Source: Multifurca ochricompacta
Lineage: Eukaryota; Basidiomycota; Agaricomycetes; Russulales; Russulaceae
Assembly: GCA_022496185.1 (NCBI GenBank)
Contig: WTXG01000153.1
Location: 1 to 64,000, forward strand
Direction of reading: 5' to 3'
Length of the DNA: 64,000 nucleotides
Below the pieces are notes generated by a model. The model worked only from the letters and a program-made list of their open reading frames with translations. It was not told where the DNA came from and did not search any database. The position numbers and the translations under genes were made by a program. Shown one piece after another: positions 52,920 to 62,332 of this stretch. How positions within the stretch are numbered: position 1 is the first letter of the stretch; each line of letters opens with the position of its first letter.

Positions 52920-54209
52920 TGTAATGCTCAGTGAGGCGTCCTGTGCAACATGCATGAGTTGGTGCGGGCCCACTAGCTCGGACCTAACATTTGGCTCAGA
53001 CTAACGTCCAGCTCACCCAAGGCTCTGGGTCCAGGATCTGCAACAGGCCTGGCACAACAGGGCCAGGCCTCTAGCTTCAAGGTAGACAGGGATTTGTGCT
53101 ATAATCAAGCACAGAGGGAGATGGGAAGAGTCAGCCAAAGGGAGCTAATCCCCTAAGGCTGTTGAGTGGGGATCAGGCTCAGCTGCAGTGCCAGAAGCAC
53201 ATCAAGCAAACTGGGCTCAAAAGAAGTGAAGGATGTAAAAGAGGGGAAACCAGAGCAGCAATGGCATCTGGGTCAAGGAATGAGATCTGGGGACAAAGTG
53301 CACACCCATTGCCAGAGGCAATGGGGTCCTTCCAGTGATGCAAAGAAGGCAAAAAGGACTTAGAAGTCCAGTCTGTATTCCATGATCAGGGAAACTCTAG
53401 GCTGAAGACCCAAGAGGTCAAATCTAAGGTTGTACAAACTGTCTACAGGGTCTTATATACTGTATGGGGATCTGGTTTGTAGCTAATCAGGAACAGGGTC
53501 AGAGTCCTTATCATCCAATAGCAGATAAGATGTCAAATATAGTCCATGATAAGGATAAGCCTTATCAGAAGCATAATCATGTGGGACAGCCCCACAGGAG
53601 TCATATCAGTGTGGGAGGATTCCCACCAGGGTCAGGGGTAAATGGGGAGATAACAGGTCCCACAGGAGTCAGGGTGGATGTGGGAATACTCCCACAGGAA
53701 TCAGAGAAGCAAATGATAAGCCAGATGGGCCATGTGATCAGAAAGGGGTAAATGATCAGATGAAGATGCTGTGATCAGGGTCAGGGATCACATGGCCAAG
53801 GGTCACATGGCCAGGAGTCACATGACTGGCAGAGGGTCAAGTACAAGCCAAAGTCAGAGATTAGATTGGCAGGGACAGTGTCAGAGATCCCATGGGTGTC
53901 AAGCACAGGGACAGGGGTACTGGCCAAGGCATAAGCCAAAGCAATAAGGAAGGGTGATGTACATCCAACAGTATAGCAGCAGAACTACCATCAGGTTAGG
54001 TGTAAATGGCAGCAAGGGAGGTTGGTCCTGTGAGCAGCAGGTCACAGGCATCAGGTAAGGTCCTGGGCACACAGGCCACAGGCATCAGGAAGATCCCAAG
54101 GCAGCATACCAAGGGCATCAGGGAGTGGTCCAGAGAGGGGGAAAGTCAAGGATGGTGCAAAGAATAAGGCATGGTGTGCAGGGTCAGGAAAAAGAGTAGG
54201 GTTGTAACA
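52920..54209 (-). repeat. Solo LTR H3 (H family)
   Basis: This is 1,290 bp with perfect TSD ACAAG (52915-52919 and 54210-54214), inside the zinc knuckle of Copia-3 gag. TATA box CTTATATA is at 53452-53459. It has only three CACATG motifs near 53788-53825. Confidence 0.87.
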
Positions 54210-54391
54210 ACAAGGCTGTAGAGTGCTGGAAGAAGAAAAAGGATCTGGAGGAGGAGAAGGGATTGGAGACTGCACAGGCCAGTAACAAGGCTGTTAACGT
54301 GCACTTAGCAGTTCAGACAGTGTCTATCATAGAGATAGGCAATGACAATGACGATCTTTGCATTTCCCTTTACTCAGCTGTGTGATCACAT

Positions 54392-56806
54392 TGGATGATG
54401 GATTCCGGTGCAACACATCATATCACCCCAAATCGGTCTGACTTTATTCAGTATACTCCAGCAGCTGGCATTGTACACCTGGGAGATAACTCAAATGTGC
54501 GACAAATTGGGGTTGGGACTGTGGTATTCAAGACCACTGCAGGTAGTAGAGGTTCTGAGATCACCTTAAGCAACATGCTGCACATACCAGACGTTACAAT
54601 GTGTTTCATTTCTATGTGTGCACTTGCTCAGAAGGGGGCTCAGATCTCTTTCACAGATAAGATTTTCACGATCTCAGTCTGAGACCAGACAGTAGCGCAG
54701 GGTTACCTGGAGGACAACCTATACTGGCTGGATGCCTCCATGGCTGGACTCAATGTGCACGCTCAAACATCACAACCTATTGACATCTGGCATTGCCACA
54801 TGGGGCATATGTCATACAACACCCTCAAGCGGTATCATGAATCTGTCAAGGGGATATCATTAGATGCTCTGATCGATCAACATCAGTTGCCATGCCCCAG
54901 GTGTGAGCTCGGGAAACACACATGACTCCCCTTTAAGTCCTCTCACAAGCGATCAGACTGGTGGCTACAGATTGTTCACAGCGATCTGGCCAGCCTGATG
55001 CAGGTTCAGTCTATTCAAGGCATGCTCTACATTGCAACATTTATTGATGACTACTCTAGACATGGTGTGGTCTACTTCCTCAGATCCAAAGATCAGTGTG
55101 CAACAGCATTTCAGAAATTCCTAGCTTGGGCTGAGACTCAATCATTGGAAAAAATGCTAGCCTTGCACTCAGATCATGGGGGGAGTACATGTCAGGTGCA
55201 CTTAGAGCTGTACTGGACAAATGGGGGATTGAGCATAAGTTGACGATGCTGGGATCGCCACAACAAAATGGCATAGCCAAGAGATGGAATAGGACCATCA
55301 TGGACAAGGCACACTCTATGTTACACAGTGCTGGCCTGTCCCTTGGCTTCTGGGAGTTGGCAGTGGACACTGCTGTTCATACTTACAACAGAACTCCCAC
55401 CTGAACTATAGGTTGGCGCACACCTCATGAGCTCTGGAGTGCTGGTCACACTCCAGACATCTCTTATTTCCACATCTTTGGATGCAAGGCATATGTTCAT
55501 GTGCCTGAGAACAAGCAAAGAAAGCTTGATCTGAGATCAATCGAGATGATGCTTGTTGGGTATGAGCTGGGTTCTAAGGGTTACTGGCTATGGAACAAGA
55601 GTACCCAAGCAGTCATCCTGTCACACAACATGACATTCAATGAATGCTCCTTTCCTTTTCAGGACAATGGTGAGCCATCCATTCATTCTGATCAACCTAA
55701 GGCCCTGGAGGGGCCACTGGCCATTACATTCCCTATGGCTGTCCCTATGCAAACTCAAGGGGAGGTCGATCTGCCAAGGACACCATCCCCTGTTGCCACA
55801 CAAACCCCAAGTTCTGGTAATACAGTCTGGGTTACCCTGCCTTCATGCCCCACAATGCAAGAGCCTCTGCCCTGTGCACCACACAACTGGTTTCTCCAGA
55901 CTCAGCAGACTGTTGTCCCCACTTTGGAGGACATGCCCCCTCGGAGACTGCGAGAGAACCCTTGCAGGAATCCACATTACTTTGGTGATGATAATGCCAA
56001 GTTAGGTGAGGATGGGCAACTCAGGCATCGTGCTTTGCTCATGGCAGCTGCATATAGTGATCTGCTCACATATTGGGAGGCGATGAAGTCAGACTATGCT
56101 AGCAACTGGCAGGATGTGTGCCAATACGAAATGGACACACTAGCCAAGAATGGAACTTGGATGCTAGTGGACTTACTGGCCAATTGGAAGGCTGTGAAGT
56201 CCAAGTGGGTTTTCAAGTGCAAAGCTGATGGATGCTTTCGTGCACACTTAGTTGCTAAGGGATTCACGCAAATTCAAGGTATTGATTATGATGAAACATT
56301 TTCTCCAGTGGCCTGGTTTGAGTCTTTGAGACTGCTGCTAGTGTTGGCTGCACTAGAGGATTGGGAGATCCATCAAATGGACATCAAGTCGGCGTTCCTG
56401 AATGGACTACTGGATGAGGAAATTTACATGGAGCAACCAGAGGGTTTCATCACATTGGGCCAGATGAATAAGGTATGCCTACTGAAAAAGGCAATTTACA
56501 GACTCAAACAAGCCTCACATGCATGGAACTTGCAATTCCATGGAGTTCTATTGGAGCTCAGCTTCACATGCACATTTTCTGATGCCAGGGTATATGTGCG
56601 TCATCGTCAAGATGGGGAGGGTACAGCAATCATAATCCTCTATGTCAACGACATCACTATCTTAGGCGATACTCTCAAGGAGGTTAACTGGATCAAGGGG
56701 ATCTTATCTAAGCGCTATGAAATGACAGATCTAGGTGAGATCGACTCATATCTTGGAGTCCAGATCACATGCAACAGATCTATCAAGTGTCTGGAAATTG
56801 ATCAAT
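54392..56806 (+). pseudogene. pol: Copia-3 pol: protease, integrase and most of RT
   Basis: Protease MMDSGATHHITP is at 54395. GAG-pre-integrase IDIWHCHMGHMSYNTLK and the integrase finger CPRCELGKHT precede HSDLASL, TFIDDYSRHGVVY and SPQQNGIAKRWNRTIM. RT has KSKWVFKCKADG, HQMDIKSAFLNG and YVND where copia RTs have YVDD, so the catalytic Asp is lost. TGA codons are at 54680-54682, 54923-54925 and 55402-55404. A one-base loss in a G run near 55180 shifts the frame. K1 interrupts at LEIDQ. It is a clear pseudogene. Confidence 0.9.
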
Positions 56807-57561
56807 TGTGACGCTTTTTGTTGATGTAACAGTTTGTGATGTGTGTGTTATGCATGTGTGACGTTTTGTGATGGATTTCAACCCACGTGCATTCGACTTT
56901 TGTTTCAATGTTTCAACTTCTTACTCTGAGTCATGTGACTGGAGTTGATGATCTTTCTTATCTGATCTGATTTTCTGACTTAGACTGACTTGGACTGACA
57001 CTCCTTTGCTTTTGGGAGTGGGTGCAACACCACTTGCTTTTCCCTGTCTCAATCTCCACTGGAGATTCACATGGACATTTACTTTACTATATTGAATCTT
57101 CTACTTTACTTACAAAGACACTAGAGTACTTGTATTTAAGCAGTACATACTGGAGAGACAGACTTTAAGTCTGTTCTCTTGTATCTAATACAGGTTTACT
57201 GTTCTTCACCAGAACCCCTCTTGAACTTCCTAAGCTGCAACTTAGGAAGCCTTCACCCCAGATCCTCAGCAGGGCCTATTGCCACTGCCTCGACTCACTT
57301 CTTGCATGCATCCCTCTTCTTTTGTGTAGGGCCTTGAACCTTGAATGCGGCCCTTGTGGTTTGCCTTGACATCTTGATACTGACGTGTGCCCTCTTGTAT
57401 CTTGTGGGCTTTTGAACCTTGACTGCAGCTTGCTGTGGCTTGCCCTGGAACCTTGAATTAGTTTGCCCTTGACAGCTTGACCTTGAAGCTTGCATGCATC
57501 TTGCATCTTGAGGACCTCAGACCAGAATGATCCTTGACACAGCAGAGACCTGGCTGTGACA
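56807..57561 (+). repeat. Solo LTR K1 (K family)
   Basis: This is 755 bp, TGTGACGC to CTGTGACA, with perfect TSD TCAAT (56802-56806 and 57562-57566), inside Copia-3 RT. It contains CTTGTATTTAAG (box at 57133-57140), 26 nt, then AAGTCTGTTCT at 57167-57177. It is related to K2 (50415-51075). Confidence 0.87.
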
Positions 57562-57566
57562 TCAAT

Positions 57567-58356
57567 CATGGTACATTGGAGAGATCATTGCATGCTTTGG
57601 GATGGTGGATGTGAACCCTGTGCACACACCACTCCCTGCTGGGGCAGATGTCCATCTGGTAAAGCACACTGAACAGGCTACTCAAACAGAAATCACTTAT
57701 TATCAACAAATTATTGGGAGCCTTCTGTATGTGCAAATTGGGACTTGCCCAGACATTTCTTTTGCTGTAGCATGTCTTGCACAGTATGCAGCAAATCCTT
57801 CACTGCAACACCTACAACTTGCCAAATATGTGCTGGCTTATCTAAGGAGCACAGCCAACCTTAGGCTTCATTATGATGGAGTGCACAGAGAGGGACTTGT
57901 CAGCTACTCAGACTCCAGTCTTGGGGACCATGCTGACGATCATCATTCCACCTCAGGCTACATCTTTTACTTGCTGACTCATCCATCTCTTGGACCTCAC
58001 ATAAACAGAAGACCATTGCCCAAAGCACCACTCACACAGAGTACATGGCACTTGCCAAAGTGGCAAATCAAGCCACTTGGTACCAGAGCTTCCTCTTGGA
58101 ACTTGGCTATGATGTTACAGATCTGATTCCCTTACATGGTGATAACAAAGGGGCAGTGGACTTGGCTCTCAACCCCGTAACCAGGCAAAGATCCAAACAT
58201 ACTGCTATCAAATTCCATGCCATTCGCAAATATGTTGAACAGGGACACATTGATCAAATCAGGACACCCACTGGAGAAATGCTAGCTGATGGATTCACAA
58301 AACCACACACACATATGCAACTCCAAGACTTCATCACTGGACTAGGACTTATCTAA
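57567..58356 (+). pseudogene. pol: Copia-3 pol: end of RT and RNase H
   Basis: This continues RT after K1 (YIGEIIACFGMVDVNPVHTPLP). RNase H: SYSDSSLGDHADDHHSTSGYIF, then after a one-base frameshift near 57975, MALAKVANQATWYQSFL, LHGDNKGAVDLALNPVT and ADGFTKP. It ends GLGLI-stop at 58356, 27 nt before the 3' LTR. The first Asp motif (ADSSWGDE in relatives) reads SDSSLGDH. Confidence 0.88.
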
Positions 58357-58383
58357 TCCAGGATTGTCTCAATCATGGGGGGA

Positions 58384-58679
58384 TGTCAGAAATGGATCAA
58401 TATGGCCAGGTTGGATCAATTGCTAAGTGTGTGGTACTAACAAGTGAGTTGTGTGTTGTGCAGTAGCACATGGACTGCATTTCACCTTCCTGTGAATAGT
58501 TTGATACCTCACTTGATTAGACACAATCCTTCTGAATCTTGGTTACTATAAGCACACTCGTTTACAGTATTTAAAGGACACTTTTACTGTACAGTTCACT
58601 TCAGTTCTGACCATCATAACTGAATTACAACTACCATTCTAGGTAGTTTGGATTATCTAACCTCAGGCTGCATTCTTTA
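58384..58679 (+). repeat. Copia-3 3' LTR
   Basis: This is 296 bp, starting TGTCAGAAATGG after a polypurine tract (ATCATGGGGGGA). It has a TATTTAAAGG box near 58568. Compared with the 5' LTR it lacks about 109 bp between two direct repeats. The 3' edge is set by comparison with the sequence before the 5' primer-binding site; it ends in TTTA, not CA. Confidence 0.75.
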
Positions 58680-58836
58680 CTAAGTAGTTATGTTTCTCTC
58701 CTTATTGTCATGCTCTTCTCTGTATGCATTCACTTCAGTTTTGACCACAATAACTGACACATTTTTGCTGTCATGTGTTGAACTAGCTACAGTAACAAGT
58801 ACAAATAGAGTGGAAATATCTGCACCAACCTGTGAC
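58680..58836. other. Short unassigned stretch
   Basis: This has no gene. It holds one more diverged copy of the CACTTCAGTT-TGACCA-AATAACTGA motif seen in the Copia-3 LTR, so it may be an older Copia-3 LTR fragment. Confidence 0.35.
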
Positions 58837-59087
58837 TTTTTTTTTTTTTTTTTTTTTGAACTTGAGTTTATTGACATGCTTGTGGGACTCAGCCCAATTG
58901 CGCAGCTACATCAGGGTACAATGTAACTACTGTGGGGTGTACATGGAGATGCTGTATCTACAGGACAGGCTATGTGGAAAACTCCAAGAGAAAAACCATG
59001 GAGAAAGTACATGGAGTGGCTGTCCAAGAAAGAGACTGTTCAGAGTAAGGAGAAACTTACAAAGTCCAAGAACCAAAACTAAAGTCC

Positions 59088-60237
59088 TCATGGGGGCTCG
59101 TGTGGGCCCCTGGCAGAGATGGGCTTGAAGAAGGCCTGGGACTTCTGGATGAACTCCAGGAGCTGGGTAGCACAGGTGCAATGGTTGAAGATCTCCACCC
59201 AAGTGAGCTCATCAAAAAGGGAGCCATGGTGTTACGACCTACCCAGCGTACCAAACAGACAGCAAGACACGGGGGATGCACAAGCAGTGACAGCAGCCGC
59301 GCGGGGTCCGCAAGGACATCGCCGGCTTAGTCATGATGTCCCACGCCGAAGTCCAGAAGACAGATACGGCATGAGGTACAGAAGCAGATCACGTGACAGT
59401 AAGGTTTGATGCCTCGTGTACAGAAGGACCCTGAACCTTAGTTGATGTGGGAAGACGGTGGCGCTGGTTCTGATGGAAGGTTCCATAGTCACACGTCCAG
59501 AACCACAAGCGTCTAGATAAGACTGATAAGAACGGATGACTAAGCTAGTACCAGCATGTATATATACCCTAGTTAGTCTCGCTCAGATGGTTCCCCATCT
59601 TGAGCTCCTGTGACAATCAGTAGCCTTGTGGACCTTTAACTTCCTTCCTTGCGTCTCACCACCCGAACTCGTCCCTTTGGTACTCGTCCTCTGTGACTTG
59701 TACACTGAGCCTGTGACTCTGGTAGACCCTGCATTGGACTTATTGTCTTCCGCATCGACCCAAGATCGTCCCGACCTTGTCTCTGTGACCTAGCCGCCCA
59801 CACTCGACCGCGTATGCCCCTCTGAGCGTAACACATGGTCCATGTTGCATTCTGTCCAAGCTTGGGTGTGTAATGGACAGTCTAGGGTGACATGGTTGAA
59901 TGTTGCAGGGGTAACACTGTTGCAGTGGCAGAGGTGGTCTGCTTCTGGGCGGGAAGAGAAGAAGTGCTTGTGGTACTCAGCTATGAACATGTGGCCAGTG
60001 GCCAGTTGAAAGGCTGTGGATACTGTGTGACATGTGAATGGGTTCTCTTTGCATTTGGTGGTGGTGGCTGTCCAGAGTGGGTGGTTGCTGCCAGTAGGAG
60101 GACCCTGGATGGAGATCGAATAGGCCTGATGTGCAGCCTGTGACTTGTTATTGAGAGCTTGGGAGCATAGCCACTTGTTGCACCAGTTGTTGTAGGTGCA
60201 CAAGCAGGACAACACTTGCCACTGGAGGGGGGAGGGG
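59088..60237 (-). pseudogene. LINE-type ORF, C-terminal end (interrupted by M1)
   Basis: Minus-strand frame from 60237 to 59839, then 59224 or so to TGA at 59088-59090, continuous once M1 and one TSD copy are removed. The segment TGHMFIAEYHKHF...ADHLCHCNSVTPATFNHVTLDCPLH resembles the Cys/His tail after RT and RNase H in fungal non-LTR elements (TGH...C-X-C...H...CP). Catalytic RT domains would lie upstream and are absent. Family-level naming is not possible. Confidence 0.65.
59230..59833 (+). repeat. Solo LTR M1
   Basis: This is 604 bp, TGTTACGACC to GCGTAACA, with perfect TSD CATGG (59225-59229 and 59834-59838), in the LINE-type ORF. It contains TATATATA near 59565. It is not closely related to the other LTR families here. 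Confidence 0.85.
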
Positions 60238-60811
60238 TGTTACGAACCCCGTCTCTCCTGGTCTTTTTCTTCTTACCCAACGACAACCCCTCCCTGCCGC
60301 CTACCCTTCACTATCAGATTACGTCTCCATCATGGGATCCATCACGTGCCTTGCTCCCTTCCCCATGATAGTCTTTGTCTTTGTTTGCATCACTGTACTT
60401 ATGTTTGACCCCCTTATCTCTTATCTTTATGACCGGACACTTACTTAATTCCCTATCAGAAGCGCGGCTTTACGCCCTCCGCTTTCATATATTCGGGCCC
60501 ATATGACTCCGTCGTATCTTATCTTTAGATGCTCATTCGATTACATATATAAGTCCACTGTAGCTACCTTGTAGACCTCAGACTCAACTTATTGAATACA
60601 TCGGTGCTTGTCTTCTGGACTCCCCTTTGTCTCTTGAAGATCACTAGTCTCAGTGCTTCTGGCACTTTCCGCTCACCATCGTCTTAGAGAACAGCCTCTT
60701 TGACTTTGACTCATCACACCCGACTCCAAGGGATCCGATTGATCCCTTATCTAAATCCACAAACCGAGCTGTCACACAAGTCGTGTGGAATGTCCCGCAC
60801 TGGACATAACA
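60238..60811 (+). repeat. Chromo-4 5' LTR
   Basis: This is 574 bp, TGTTACG to CATAACA. TATATAAG is at 60546-60553, then 26 nt, then AGACTCAACTT at 60580-60590. The terminal hairpin is TGTCC with GGACA. Confidence 0.93.
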
Positions 60812-60813
60812 TC

Positions 60814-60824
60814 AAGTCGAGTCT
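60814..60824 (+). other. Chromo-4 self-primer binding site
   Basis: AAGTCGAGTCT, 2 nt after the LTR. It pairs with the predicted RNA start AGACTCAACTT except for one transition mismatch. Confidence 0.68.
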
Positions 60825-60830
60825 CTCATC

Positions 60831-62332
60831 GTGGCTTCCAGCCACAGTCAGACCCTCTTTAAAGAAGAACCCATCGAACGAAGGGACGAGCCTGACCTTT
60901 CACAACAAATACTTGGCTCTGCCACCTGGAAAGACTTTGAGTCCGAGTTTGGATACTACGTCTATCATGACGGAAGATACCAACCGGTAGAATACGACGA
61001 CAAGAAAAGAGTTTGGTATCGAATCCAATATTCGGACAGCCGACACTCTTGGGTTACTACAGGACCCACTCCCCCTGAATTTGGATTAGGACCATGGAGG
61101 GAAAATCCCCTGGCCATCGTTACGGACTCTGAACCAGAAGAGTATGTAGAAGAACATAGTGAAGAAGCACTGGTATTAGCGTCAACTACATCCCCAGTTG
61201 CACCCACAGTTGTCACGTCCAGAGCCCCTGCTTTGACAACTCCCCAGATATCCATACAGTCTACCGACACTGTCACCCCGTTTTACCAGAACATGTCCAC
61301 CATCGCAGCCCAACTTCCAGATCCAGCTCCTCCACCCCCACCAGCCATGTTACCACCCAATATTCCCCCACCATCGGGACGCCTGTCAGGAGTATTACCA
61401 CAGACGTTCACAGGAGACCGATCACAAAGCAAAAAATTCATGTTGGAGTTCACCACCTTCAAGAACTTCAACCATGATGTCCCCCAGATCATCAACCCTT
61501 TCCAACGCGCCAACCTCTTTCTGTCATTGATTCGGGGAGAGGCAGTAGATGACTGGACAATGGAACAGCTGGAATGGCTGAACAAACAGATTGAAAGTGG
61601 TCGTCGCACCACCAGCGAAAGCCTCTGGGAAACTATCGCCCAGAGATTCAAGGATGCTTTTACAGATGGGCAGGCCAAGCAGAAGGCCGCTCGAGAACTT
61701 AAGGCTTTGAGAATGGAGAAAGGAGAGCTGGACGCCTATGTAGCAAAGTTCAGAAGCCTGGCCAACCAAGCCGGCTATGATACTGATGAAGAGGCAACCT
61801 TGGACCTCTTTTCCCAGGGGTTGCCCAATCCCCTGGTGAAGAACATCATTCAGTTCCATCACCCCAACAACTGGGACTCATGGGTTGATGCTGCTCGACG
61901 ACAGCAGCAAGACTACCTAGACTTCCAAACATGCTTTGGGGTTGACACGAAGAAGGGGAGGACCCGCGATCAGTGGAAGGCTGCCTTCGGAGTTAAACCT
62001 GCACATACTAGTCAGAGGGATCCAAATGCCATGGACACCTCCACCGACAGAACCAGAGTGTGGGTTGCACTCACTGAAGACGAGAGGAAAACCCTGATGA
62101 AGGAAGGAAGGTGCTTTTGCTGTAAAGCCCAGGGGCACATGTCGAGGGAATGCCCGAAAAAGGGGGCACGGGCAGTGGAGGCAACGGTCACGCCCATCCA
62201 TAATAACCCACCAACTATCGACAAAAAGACAAAAGAAGAAAAAGCGCAGGACATATGGGCGAGTATGATGAAAGAAAGTGAAGAAGTAAGGGCCATCTTG
62301 GTAGAGAAGGCATTGCGAAAAAGGATTTTTGA
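60831..62332 (+). pseudogene. gag: Chromo-4 gag (one-base deletion before the slippery site)
   Basis: It has the GTG start (ATC-GTG-G) and a single open frame of about 495 codons with Pro-rich linker, capsid region and knuckle CFCCKAQGHMSREC (second residue after Cys changed from Arg to Cys). Near 62313 one base is missing relative to Chromo-2, so the frame runs on to 62390 without the usual stop at 62330-62332. The slippery site reads G AAA AAG. Otherwise intact; the deletion may be technical. Confidence 0.9.

Larger units (their letters stand above)
51648..54385 (+). pseudogene. gag: Copia-3 gag (interrupted by two solo LTRs)
   Basis: ATG at 51648 is in a CACCATGGC context and gives MAPAFTFPPSAAIEILDGLNW, the N-terminal copia Gag motif. 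The frame is interrupted in KDVWTA-VADDTKF by the solo LTR at 51874-52465 and inside the zinc knuckle by H3. Removing both and one TSD copy each restores one frame, with knuckle CFYCQKKGHKAVEC spanning the H3 site. TGA at 54383-54385 closes it just before protease, probably from CGA. Confidence 0.88.
51074..58679 (+). mobile_element. Copia-3: divergent Ty1/Copia element with three insertions
   Basis: Plus strand: 5' LTR remnant (to 51283), primer-binding site, leader, gag, protease, integrase, RT, RNase H and 3' LTR (58384-58679). It is interrupted by a Chromo-1-family solo LTR (51874-52465), H3 (52920-54209) and K1 (56807-57561). K2 cuts its 5' LTR; the missing beginning is not seen in the window. 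Several TGA codons, frameshifts and an RT active-site change make it inactive. Confidence 0.9.
58837..60237 (-). mobile_element. 3' end of a non-LTR (LINE-type) retrotransposon
   Basis: On the minus strand the sequence ends in a run of 21 A (58837-58857), with AATAAA about 10 nt before it (58867-58872). Solo LTR M1 splits it (TSD CATGG). The upstream part is cut by Chromo-4 at 60238. The coding end is described separately. Confidence 0.78.

Noticed and set aside
58690..59128. ORFs with Phe runs around the poly(T) tract
   Set aside because: They are translations of the LINE poly(A) tail.
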